From the NCBI GenBank assembly GCA_018623995.1, contig JAAZUV010000118.1, positions 1 through 5,092 on the forward strand: 5,092 nt of DNA. The letters run 5' to 3'. The notes beneath the pieces were generated by a model that was not told the origin of the DNA, searched no databases, and saw only the letters and a list, made by a program, of their open reading frames with translations. Of this stretch, positions 1-4,752 are shown piece after piece; position 1 is the stretch's first letter; each line of letters starts with the position of its first letter. This DNA comes from Methanobacteriota archaeon (lineage in GTDB: Archaea > Thermoplasmatota > Poseidoniia > Poseidoniales > Poseidoniaceae). The translations under genes and the position numbers were made by a program.

Positions 1-477
1 GAGGGTCGCCTCAAGAGCGAGTTTGACTTGTTCGATCCTCAACTGAAGGTTGAAGAAATCAAGCAGAAGGACTCCATCCTGAACGCACAAGTCATGGCAG
101 AGTGGATTGCATCTTCCCTCGAACGTGGATGGTACTACCGCCGTGCTGGAAACAGTGCAGCAGAGAACATCATGTCCGAAGGGGCTCGTGGTGTCATCGT
201 CACGGTCGCTGGTAAACTCACAGGTTCCCGAAACCGAACGCAGAAGTTCATCATGGGTCACGTCAAGTACTGTGGTGAGACTGCACTCCAGCACATGGAC
301 AAGGGTTACGCTGTTGCCGTTCGCAAACTCGGAACCATCGGTGTCACTGTCGAAATCATGCGCAAGGACGTTCGTCTGCCTCACGAGATTTCCATCTTCT
401 CCGATGAGGAGTTGAGGATCCGAGAAGCCGCAGGCGAGGAAGGCGAAGACGCTCCTACTGAAGAGGTGGAAGAGTGA
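1..477 (+). CDS. rps3: 30S ribosomal protein uS3 (S3), 5'-truncated by window edge
   Basis: This is the C-terminal 158 residues of archaeal uS3, a protein of the 30S head at the mRNA entry channel. The frame is open from base 1, so the start and most of the N-terminal KH domain lie upstream; a TTG at 28 is in frame but internal. Counting from the first visible codon, the recognisable family segments are ERGWYYRRAG (about 41-50), GKLTGSR (71-77), the KYCGE region (about 89-93) and GTIGV (111-115), which belong to the KH end and the uS3 C-terminal domain. The protein closes with a Glu/Asp-rich tail (about 146-158), a common kind of archaeal extension that is not conserved in sequence. Its stop overlaps the GTG start of uL29 by 4 nt (GTGA), which suggests translational coupling. 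Identity is secure; only the missing 5' end is unknown. Confidence 0.97.
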   Translation, partial: EGRLKSEFDLFDPQLKVEEIKQKDSILNAQVMAEWIASSLERGWYYRRAGNSAAENIMSEGARGVIVTVAGKLTGSRNRTQKFIMGHVKYCGETALQHMDKGYAVAVRKLGTIGVTVEIMRKDVRLPHEISIFSDEELRIREAAGEEGEDAPTEEVEE

Positions 478-668
478 GTCACGTACGAAACCGAGACATC
501 TCCGCTATGAGCCGTGAAGCTCTCGAAGCACGATTGCTCGAATTGCAAGACGAACTTCTCCAACTGCAAGCTGAGAAAGCGCTTGGTGGCACACCATCCA
601 ACATGGGTGCTTACAAGGCTACTCGACGCAGTATTGCACGAATCAAGACCCATCTAGGGAACAACTGA
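474..668 (+). CDS. rpl29: 50S ribosomal protein uL29 (L29)
   Basis: A 64-residue protein, normal for archaeal uL29, which forms two antiparallel helices on the 50S surface near the peptide exit tunnel beside uL23. Visible family features are the leucine-rich first helix (LLELQDELLQLQAEKALGG, about residues 21-39) and the second helix with the RRSIARIKT segment near 51-59. The start is taken as GTG at 474: GAGGTG at 463-468 lies 5 nt upstream, and the length then matches the family. The next in-frame ATG (507) would remove the first 11 residues. The gene overlaps the end of uS3 by 4 nt, and a 24-nt gap, the longest in the window, follows before aIF1. Confidence 0.95.
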   Translation: MSHVRNRDISAMSREALEARLLELQDELLQLQAEKALGGTPSNMGAYKATRRSIARIKTHLGNN

Positions 669-692
669 ATGAACACGAGGTGATGAACGACT

Positions 693-992
693 ATGGCGGC
701 AATTTGTGGTGTATGTGGTCTACCAGACGAACTATGCATCTGCCAAGAAATCGCCAAGGAACAACAACGAGCAATTTTGTCCACCGATCGAAGGAGATAC
801 GGAAAAATCGTAACCAAAGTGGAAGGAATTGACGATGTTGCCATCGACATCAACGAATTAGCAAAACTACTCAAAAACAAATGCGCTGCCGGGGGAACTG
901 TCAAAGGTCGAATCATTGAACTTCAAGGCGATCACAAAAAGAAGGCAGCAAATGTACTACGAAACAATGGATTCAATGTGGAGGTGAGATAA
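693..992 (+). CDS. sui1: Translation initiation factor aIF1 (SUI1 family)
   Basis: A 99-residue archaeal homologue of eIF1, which binds the 30S P-site region and enforces fidelity of start-codon selection. The N-terminus carries a compact cysteine cluster (C5, C8, C15, C17; CxxC...CxC) of the zinc-binding type seen in many archaeal aIF1 proteins. The SUI1 domain follows from about residue 25 to 97, with RRRYGK (33-38), the basic KNKCAAGGTVK loop (61-71) and the ELQGDH motif (76-81). The ATG is preceded by GAGGTGAT at 677-684 with 8-nt spacing. Codon choice differs from the flanking ribosomal genes: lysine is 7 AAA to 3 AAG, and AGG/AGA arginine codons occur, whereas neighbours favour AAG and CGN. 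This suits a less abundant protein. The position between uL29 and Rnp1 is a known euryarchaeal arrangement. Confidence 0.95.
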   Translation: MAAICGVCGLPDELCICQEIAKEQQRAILSTDRRRYGKIVTKVEGIDDVAIDINELAKLLKNKCAAGGTVKGRIIELQGDHKKKAANVLRNNGFNVEVR

Positions 993-993
993 G

Positions 994-1251
994 ATGACGG
1001 ACATGAACACAACCTGGATTGGTCAACTGCTGACCGTTGTTGAATCCACCGATTCAACACTCGTCGGACGCTCTGGAAACGTCATCGATGAGACACAAAA
1101 GACGGTGACCATCGTCGAAAACGGCCAAGAGCGTGTTTTCGGCAAGGCATCGATTCAATTTACACTCAACGACGGAACTACCGTCCTATCTGGGTCGTCC
1201 TTGCGGCAACGACCCGAAGATCGAATGAGTCGCAACTACAAGGAGGCATGA
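994..1251 (+). CDS. rnp1: Ribonuclease P protein component 1 (Rpp29/Pop4 family)
   Basis: An 85-residue Rpp29-family protein. With Rpp21 it binds the specificity domain of RNase P RNA and aids removal of tRNA 5' leaders. Recognisable segments are VVESTDSTLVGRSG (15-28), VIDET (30-34), the central Sm-like beta-barrel region with its FTLNDGTTV strand pair (about 56-64), and RPEDR (73-77). It is somewhat short for the family, whose members I recall as about 90-130 residues. The missing length is mostly N-terminal, ahead of the WIGQLLTVVES segment, so the N-terminal helix that helps contact Rpp21 is reduced. The ATG at 994 follows the aIF1 stop by 1 nt and has GAGGTGA at 981-987 with 6-nt spacing, inside the end of aIF1. 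The in-frame ATG at 1003 is less well placed. Confidence 0.9.
   Translation: MTDMNTTWIGQLLTVVESTDSTLVGRSGNVIDETQKTVTIVENGQERVFGKASIQFTLNDGTTVLSGSSLRQRPEDRMSRNYKEA
1241..1246 (+). promoter_or_regulatory. Ribosome binding site deciding the uS17 start
   Basis: AGGAGG lies inside the last codons of rnp1. It leaves only 1 nt before the ATG at 1248, too close for a Shine-Dalgarno helix, but 7 nt before the ATG at 1254, matching the 4-8 nt spacing elsewhere in the window. It therefore favours 1254 as the real start of uS17. Confidence 0.8.
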
Positions 1252-1253
1252 AA

Positions 1254-1589
1254 ATGCGAGAAATTGGAATTGACGTAAAACGACCAACAGGCGAATGGGA
1301 TGGCGATGAAAACTGTCCGTTCTATGGAAGCCTACGCCTACGTGGACAGATGTTCGAGGGCGTTGTATCCGGTGTTGGCATGCAGAAGACAATCACCATC
1401 GAGCGTAACAACGTTCGATACATGAAGAAGTACGAGCGTTTCGAGAAGCGAACCAGCGCTCTCAGTGCACACCTTCCAAGTTGCATTGGTGACGTCGAGA
1501 TTGGCGACACTGTCCGTGTCATGGAATGCCGCCCGCTCTCCAAGACGGTCTCATTCTGTGTCATCGAAAAGACTGGAGGTGAAGCCTGA
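1254..1589 (+). CDS. rps17: 30S ribosomal protein uS17 (S17)
   Basis: A 111-residue archaeal uS17, a primary 16S rRNA-binding OB-fold protein of the 30S body. The archaeal-type N-terminus MREIGIDVKRP is followed by the CPFYGSLRLRG segment (21-31), the OB-fold core (about 32-95), the YMKKYERFEKR strand/loop (56-66) and the signature ECRPLSKT (91-98). I chose ATG 1254 over ATG 1248: the AGGAGG at 1241-1246 is correctly spaced only for 1254, and family proteins start with M, one or two residues, then the IGxDV motif. The longer form would add just Met-Lys and give an ATGA overlap with rnp1. The stop shares one base with the ATG of uL14 (TGATG at 1587-1591). Confidence 0.93.
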   Translation: MREIGIDVKRPTGEWDGDENCPFYGSLRLRGQMFEGVVSGVGMQKTITIERNNVRYMKKYERFEKRTSALSAHLPSCIGDVEIGDTVRVMECRPLSKTVSFCVIEKTGGEA

Positions 1590-1987
1590 TGCGTGGAATT
1601 GCTGGTCGACAAACACGTGGTCTACCAACCATGGCTCGTTTGCACGTCGCAGATAACACAGGCGCAAAGATCGTCCAAATTGTCAACGTCATCAAGCTCG
1701 GTGGTACCATGCGTCGATACCCTGCTGGTGGCGTCGGTGACATGACCAAGGTCTCTGTCAAGAAAGGTACACCAGACACCCGTCGTCAAATGTTCAACGC
1801 TGTCATCATTCGACAGCGACGTCCGTTCCGTCGTGCAGATGGTACGTGGGTACAATTCGAAGACAATGCTTGTGTCATCACCAATCTCAAGGGTGAAGTC
1901 CAAGGGTCGGATATCAAGGGACCCGTTTCCCGTGAGGCTGCAGAACGCTGGCCTCGTATCGCTGCAACAGCGAAACAAATTGTATGA
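1589..1987 (+). CDS. rpl14: 50S ribosomal protein uL14 (L14)
   Basis: A 132-residue uL14, the normal archaeal length. It binds 23S rRNA on the 50S interface side, forms an intersubunit bridge and is the docking site for anti-association factor aIF6. Visible motifs are ADNTGAK (21-27), the GGVGDM turn (47-52), the VKKG segment (57-60), VIIRQRRPFRR (72-82), FEDNA (90-94) and GPVSREAAERWPRI (111-124). The ATG at 1589 overlaps the uS17 stop by one base and is served by GGAGGTGA at 1575-1582 (6-nt spacing). Its own stop is embedded in the uL24 ribosome binding site. Codon use is biased to GGT, CGT/CGA, AAG and GTC, as expected for a highly expressed gene. Confidence 0.97.
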   Translation: MRGIAGRQTRGLPTMARLHVADNTGAKIVQIVNVIKLGGTMRRYPAGGVGDMTKVSVKKGTPDTRRQMFNAVIIRQRRPFRRADGTWVQFEDNACVITNLKGEVQGSDIKGPVSREAAERWPRIAATAKQIV

Positions 1988-1992
1988 GGTGA
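1985..1992 (+). promoter_or_regulatory. Composite uL14 stop / uL24 ribosome binding site
   Basis: TGAGGTGA contains the uL14 stop codon (TGA, 1985-1987) as part of the GAGGTGA Shine-Dalgarno site for uL24, whose ATG is 6 nt further on. The same octamer occurs at 3790-3797 and 4191-4198. A ribosome terminating on uL14 would sit over the initiation site of uL24. Confidence 0.8.
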
Positions 1993-1998
1993 AGAAGA

Positions 1999-2406
1999 AT
2001 GGTCAAGTCAAGTAAACCAGGAAAGCAGCGTAAGGCGCAGTACAACGCCTCCATGCACACCAAGCGCAAGCGAGTTTCAGCACGATTGCAACTCGACAAG
2101 CCTGACGAGCGATTCGCAGGTGTACGATCTGTTACCGTCCGTGCAGGTGACACCGTCCGTGTCATCCGTGGAGATTTCTCACACGGTGGCAAGCGTCACG
2201 GTGGCAAGCGAAAGGCTGAGCCACTCACTGGCCCAGTCATCGGTATCGATGCTGACAAGGGTCGTATCCTCATCGAAGGGGCAAAACAATCCAAGTCCGA
2301 TAACAGAGAGGAGGCAGTCCCGGTCCATGCCTCCAACGTCGTCGTCATCAAACTCGATGAGACAGACAAGCTGCGTGTGCAGAAATTGACCGAGGATAGG
2401 AGTTGA
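1999..2406 (+). CDS. rpl24: 50S ribosomal protein uL24 (L24), with enlarged KOW loop
   Basis: A 135-residue archaeal uL24, an early 23S rRNA-binding assembly protein located near the exit tunnel. The basic N-terminus (KQRKAQYNA, 9-17; MHTKRKRVSARL, 19-30) is typical. The KOW domain begins VRAGDTVRVIRGDF (47-60) and resumes at GPVIGID (78-84). Between these lies a glycine/basic insertion, SHGGKRHGGKRKAEPLT (61-77), which includes a perfect HGGKR duplication. Archaeal homologues I recall (for example Haloarcula, about 119 residues) join the two halves with about 13 fewer residues. The C-terminal part (VPVHASNVVVIKLDETDK, about 108-125) is canonical. The ATG at 1999 has GAGGTGA at 1986-1992. The stop overlaps the imperfect site before eS4. 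Confidence 0.95.
   Translation: MVKSSKPGKQRKAQYNASMHTKRKRVSARLQLDKPDERFAGVRSVTVRAGDTVRVIRGDFSHGGKRHGGKRKAEPLTGPVIGIDADKGRILIEGAKQSKSDNREEAVPVHASNVVVIKLDETDKLRVQKLTEDRS
2182..2211 (+). repeat. 15-nt tandem duplication in uL24 (HGGKR x2)
   Basis: Two adjacent 15-nt copies, 2182-2196 and 2197-2211, share the first 14 bases (CACGGTGGCAAGCG) and differ only at the final wobble base (CGT versus CGA). The unit is in frame and encodes His-Gly-Gly-Lys-Arg twice (uL24 residues 62-66 and 67-71). The near identity at DNA level suggests a recent slippage-type duplication within a loop that tolerates length change. Confidence 0.9.
2398..2402 (+). promoter_or_regulatory. Ribosome binding site for eS4
   Basis: AGGAG, continuing as AGGAGTTGA to 2406, is a weaker form of the AGGAGGTGA site with one mismatch, and it includes the uL24 stop (TGA, 2404-2406). 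It lies 9 nt before ATG 2412 but touches the TTG at 2403, so ATG 2412 is the better eS4 start. Confidence 0.7.
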
Positions 2407-2411
2407 ACAAT

Positions 2412-3113
2412 ATGGGTAGCAGCAGTCACTTGAAGCGATTGGCCATGCCACGAAGCTGGCCTCTTCCACGAAAGACCACCATTTGGGTCACACGCCCAAG
2501 TCCAGGTGGACACAGTCTAGAGCGATGCATGCCAGTCAACCTCATCGTTCGTGACGTCCTTGGACGTGCACAGAGCGCTCGTGAGGTTCGATTCATCGTT
2601 CACAATGAACTGATCAAGGTCGATGGACGTGTTTGCAAGGACACTCGACGTGGGGTCGGTCTCATGGACGTTCTCTCCCTGGGAGACGAACATTTCCGAT
2701 GCATGCTCGATGCCAACGGCCGTCTCCGTTACGTCAAGATTTCAGCCGAAGAAGCATCCTGGAAACTCGTTCGAGTCGAAGGCAAGACCACACTAAAGGG
2801 TGGTAAGACGCAACTCAACTTCCACGACGGCCGAAATATGCTTGTTGATGATCCAAAGGAATTCAACACTGGTGATTCGATTAAGCTCTCCTTGCCTGAC
2901 CAAGAAGTTCTCGAGCACATCAAGTTCGAAGACGGTGTACGATGCTACCTTATCGGTGGTACACACGTTGGTGAAATGGCTTCCATGAAGGAGCGCATTG
3001 TCAAGCGATCCAGCATGCCAAACGAAGTCGCATTCGATGAGTTCGGTACGACCGAAGTCAACGTCTTTGCTGTTGGCGATGCCAACATCCCAACCATGGA
3101 GGTGAAGGCTTGA
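2412..3113 (+). CDS. rps4e: 30S ribosomal protein eS4 (S4e)
   Basis: A 233-residue eS4, found in archaea and eukaryotes but not bacteria, and part of the 30S body. The N-terminus MGSSSHLKRLAMPRSWPLPRK is the diagnostic S4e signature (HLKRLAxPxxWPLPRK). It is followed by an S4-type RNA-binding domain (about 42-100, with KVDGRVCKDTRRGVGLMDV at 69-87), the central S4e domain (about 105-170, with NFHDGRN at 136-142 and GDSIKLSLP at 154-162), and a C-terminal KOW-like segment (about 175-210, with GGTHVGEM at 182-189). ATG 2412 is chosen because the signature begins there. A TTG at 2403 would add three residues but abuts the Shine-Dalgarno site. The gap from uL24 is 5 nt, and the stop overlaps the uL5 TTG by 4 nt (TTGA). 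Confidence 0.96.
   Translation: MGSSSHLKRLAMPRSWPLPRKTTIWVTRPSPGGHSLERCMPVNLIVRDVLGRAQSAREVRFIVHNELIKVDGRVCKDTRRGVGLMDVLSLGDEHFRCMLDANGRLRYVKISAEEASWKLVRVEGKTTLKGGKTQLNFHDGRNMLVDDPKEFNTGDSIKLSLPDQEVLEHIKFEDGVRCYLIGGTHVGEMASMKERIVKRSSMPNEVAFDEFGTTEVNVFAVGDANIPTMEVKA
3098..3105 (+). promoter_or_regulatory. Strong ribosome binding site supporting the TTG start of uL5
   Basis: GGAGGTGA, a full match to the archaeal anti-Shine-Dalgarno complement, lies 4 nt before the TTG at 3110. The first in-frame ATG (3131) is 25 nt away from it, too far to be served. The site therefore argues that uL5 starts at TTG. Confidence 0.78.
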
Positions 3114-3637
3114 GCGAGACCGTCAATCCAATGAGCGTTCCTCGAATCACAAAGGTCTGCGTCAACATCGGTGTTGGCGAAGGCGGTGACCGTTTGGTCA
3201 ATGCTGAAAACGTTCTCGAAATGGTTACTGGTGTTCGCCCACAGCGAACACTCGGTAAGATTCAGAATCGTGACCTCAAGGTCCGTGAGGGTGCACCAAT
3301 CGGTTGCCGATCCACCATGCGTGACCAAGACTCCATCAAGGAATTCTTGACCAACGCTTTCTGGGTTCGTGACAACACCATCCCAAGCTGGAACTTTGAC
3401 GCACAAGGAAACCTCTCGTTCGGTATCCGTGACTATACGGATTTCCCAGAGCAAAAATACGATCCAGACATCGGTATCTACGGTATGGACATCAACGTCG
3501 TTCTTGAGCGACCTGGTCACCGTATCAGCCGACGCCGAAAGGCAAAGAGCAAGGTTGGCAAGGGCCATGGCGTAACTCGTGACGAGTCCATGGAATGGTT
3601 CAAGTCGAACTTTGGAATTAAAATCATGGAGGAATGA
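3110..3637 (+). CDS. rpl5: 50S ribosomal protein uL5 (L5), TTG start
   Basis: A 175-residue archaeal uL5, which binds 5S rRNA in the central protuberance and contacts P-site tRNA. Family segments are NPMSVPRITKVCVNIGVGEGG (6-26), the GVRPQRTLGK region (41-50), the NLSFGI strand (101-106), YDPDIGIYGMD (117-127), VLERPG (131-136) and a basic stretch (HRISRRRKAKSKVGKGH, 137-153). TTG at 3110 is chosen over ATG 3131: GGAGGTGA at 3098-3105 is well placed only for TTG, and archaeal relatives carry a few residues before the conserved NPMxxPRI motif, which the ATG start would cut. The TTGA overlap with the eS4 stop implies coupled translation. It is the only TTG start in the window. Confidence 0.95.
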   Translation: MSETVNPMSVPRITKVCVNIGVGEGGDRLVNAENVLEMVTGVRPQRTLGKIQNRDLKVREGAPIGCRSTMRDQDSIKEFLTNAFWVRDNTIPSWNFDAQGNLSFGIRDYTDFPEQKYDPDIGIYGMDINVVLERPGHRISRRRKAKSKVGKGHGVTRDESMEWFKSNFGIKIMEE

Positions 3638-3639
3638 AA

Positions 3640-3792
3640 ATGGCACGAGATCATGGAGAATACATGGGACGAACGATTGGATGCCGCCGATGTGGGCGAC
3701 GTCGAGGACTAATACGACGACACGGGCTACGCTTGTGCCGTCAGTGTTTCCGCGATGTTGGAAACGAAATCGGTTTCAAAAAGATGAACTGA
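3640..3792 (+). CDS. rps14: 30S ribosomal protein uS14, zinc-binding type
   Basis: A 50-residue uS14 of the short zinc-ribbon type, normal for archaea. It is a 30S head protein placed near uS3 and uS10. Four cysteines form the zinc site: C15 and C18 (GCRRCGRRRG) and C33 and C36 (LCRQCFR). The remaining diagnostic residues are an Arg-rich linker with LIRRHGLRLC (24-33) and a C-terminal FRDVGNEIGFKKMN (37-50). The ATG at 3640 follows the uL5 stop by 2 nt and has GGAGGA at 3628-3633 with 6-nt spacing. CGA is the favoured arginine codon. Its stop forms part of the uS8 ribosome binding site. It is easily missed by length-thresholded gene callers. Confidence 0.96.
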   Translation: MARDHGEYMGRTIGCRRCGRRRGLIRRHGLRLCRQCFRDVGNEIGFKKMN

Positions 3793-3798
3793 GGTGAT
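3790..3798 (+). promoter_or_regulatory. Composite uS14 stop / uS8 ribosome binding site
   Basis: TGAGGTGAT fuses the uS14 stop (TGA, 3790-3792) with a GAGGTGAT Shine-Dalgarno site. Two ATGs follow: ATG 3800 opens a frame that stops after four codons, while ATG 3804 opens uS8 with about 5-6 nt spacing. The site and reading frame together fix 3804 as the start. Confidence 0.8.
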
Positions 3799-3803
3799 TA
3801 TGA

Positions 3804-4193
3804 ATGCAATTTGATCCATTAAACGACGCACTCGTCAAGATTTACAACGCAGAACAAGCTGGAAAATTCGATGTTGAATTGACTCCAGCCTCCAAACTAC
3901 TTGGAAACGTTCTCAACATTATGCAGTCTTCCGGATACATCGGAGAGTACTCACGTGTTGAGGACGGCCGAGGCGACGTCTTTGTCGTCCAACTTCGCGG
4001 AACCATCAACCGATGCGGTACCGTCAAGCCACGACACAGTGTTCGCCGACAAGAATTCGAAAAGTGGGAGACACGTTATCTCCCTGCTCAGGACTTTGGT
4101 CTTCTCATTCTGACGACCAATTCCGGCGTCATGAACCACTACGATGCGAAGGACGCCCGCATCGGCGGCAAGTTGCTTGCCTACGTATATTGA
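3804..4193 (+). CDS. rps8: 30S ribosomal protein uS8 (S8)
   Basis: A 129-residue archaeal uS8, a primary 16S rRNA-binding protein of the central domain. In several organisms it also represses its own operon by binding the mRNA. Family features are DPLNDALVKIYNAE (4-17), PASKLLGNVLNIMQ (28-41) with SGYIGEY (43-49), the GTINRCGTVKPR segment (66-77), FEKWETRYLPAQDFG (85-99), and the C-terminal RNA-binding motif TTNSGVMNH (104-112) leading to GGKLLAYVY (121-129). The start at 3804 is fixed by the GAGGTGAT at 3791-3798; the 11-nt gap from uS14 equals that between uL14 and uL24. No S8-binding mRNA element is evident by eye, so autoregulation is not claimed. Confidence 0.97.
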   Translation: MQFDPLNDALVKIYNAEQAGKFDVELTPASKLLGNVLNIMQSSGYIGEYSRVEDGRGDVFVVQLRGTINRCGTVKPRHSVRRQEFEKWETRYLPAQDFGLLILTTNSGVMNHYDAKDARIGGKLLAYVY

Positions 4194-4198
4194 GGTGA
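4191..4198 (+). promoter_or_regulatory. Composite uS8 stop / uL6 ribosome binding site
   Basis: TGAGGTGA joins the uS8 stop (4191-4193) to the uL6 Shine-Dalgarno site, 5 nt before ATG 4204. This placement excludes the in-frame ATG at 4144, which lies inside uS8, as the uL6 start. Confidence 0.82.
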
Positions 4199-4203
4199 AA
4201 AGC

Positions 4204-4746
4204 ATGGTAAAAATCGACAGAATCGAACACAACGTAACCATCCCTGAAGGCGTTACTGCCACACTCAGCGAAGATGGCGTCGTCACCATTGCAGGACCAA
4301 ACGGTTCCCTTTCACGAGCCTTCGTTTCGTCTCGAGTCGAGCTCCTCCAAGATGGAGGCGGTCTCATCGTACGAACCGACTTGCCACGACGCAAGGACAA
4401 GGCTATGGCAGGAACATGGAATGCTCACTTGAACAACATGGTCAAGGGCGTAACTGAAGGATTCACCTACCACTTGAAGGCCTTCTACTCTCACTTCCCA
4501 ATGACGCTGGCTGTCCAAGGACAGAACTTTGTTGTCAACAACTACTTTGGTGAAAAGGTTCCACGTTCCGCAGACATCCTTCCAGGTGTTGACGTGAAAG
4601 TCAGCAACAAGGTTGAGATTACAGTTTCAGGAATCGACAAGGAACTCGTTGGCCAAACTGCAGCAAACATTGAGCGTTGCACAACGGTCAAGAAGCGAGA
4701 TCGACGTGTTTTCCAGGACGGTATTTACCGTCTCAGCAAGGAGTGA
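4204..4746 (+). CDS. rpl6: 50S ribosomal protein uL6 (L6)
   Basis: A 180-residue archaeal uL6, located near the GTPase-associated centre and sarcin-ricin loop of the 50S. Its two tandem alpha/beta domains are visible. The N-terminal one (about 1-82) has VTIPEGV (11-17), VTIAGPNGSLSR (27-38) and the helix AGTWNAHLNNMVKGVTEGF (69-87). The C-terminal one (about 83-180) has YHLKAFYSHFPM (89-100), NYFGEK (113-118), VTVSGIDKELVGQTAANIE (about 139-157), and the signature KRDRRVFQDGIY (164-175). The start is ATG 4204, where the family N-terminus begins and the Shine-Dalgarno site at 4192-4198 is correctly spaced. An in-frame ATG at 4144 would add 20 residues encoded within uS8 and is rejected. The stop overlaps the next gene's ribosome binding site. 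Confidence 0.96.
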   Translation: MVKIDRIEHNVTIPEGVTATLSEDGVVTIAGPNGSLSRAFVSSRVELLQDGGGLIVRTDLPRRKDKAMAGTWNAHLNNMVKGVTEGFTYHLKAFYSHFPMTLAVQGQNFVVNNYFGEKVPRSADILPGVDVKVSNKVEITVSGIDKELVGQTAANIERCTTVKKRDRRVFQDGIYRLSKE

Positions 4747-4747
4747 T
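4740..4747 (+). promoter_or_regulatory. Ribosome binding site for the SAP-eL32 gene
   Basis: GGAGTGAT, a one-base-deleted form of GGAGGTGAT, includes the uL6 stop (TGA, 4744-4746) and lies 5 nt before ATG 4753. An ATG at 4746 overlaps the stop but opens a frame that terminates after seven codons, so 4753 is the start. The presence of this site directly before the SAP domain supports that domain being the true N-terminus. Confidence 0.72.
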
Positions 4748-4752
4748 GAAGA

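Noticed and set aside
28..477. TTG at 28 as a start of uS3
   Set aside because: The frame stays open to base 1 and the uS3 family has a KH domain upstream of this point, so the gene simply enters from outside the window.
669..692. Possible internal promoter in the gap between uL29 and aIF1
   Set aside because: The 24-nt gap is taken up largely by the aIF1 ribosome binding site, and no TATA-like A/T-rich element with a BRE is visible at a suitable distance upstream.
2945..3646. A 233-codon open frame on the minus strand opposite eS4 and uL5
   Set aside because: It is antisense to two well-conserved ribosomal genes, has no recognisable family, and arises from the codon bias of the + strand genes. 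No separate promoter or ribosome binding site is evident.
3579..3797. A 72-codon + strand frame covering uS14 in another phase
   Set aside because: uS14 (3640-3792), with its four zinc cysteines and a good ribosome binding site, occupies the same DNA. The longer frame has no family resemblance.
4144..4203. 20-residue N-terminal extension of uL6 from ATG 4144
   Set aside because: The segment lies within the end of uS8. The Shine-Dalgarno site at 4192-4198 and the family N-terminus both point to ATG 4204.
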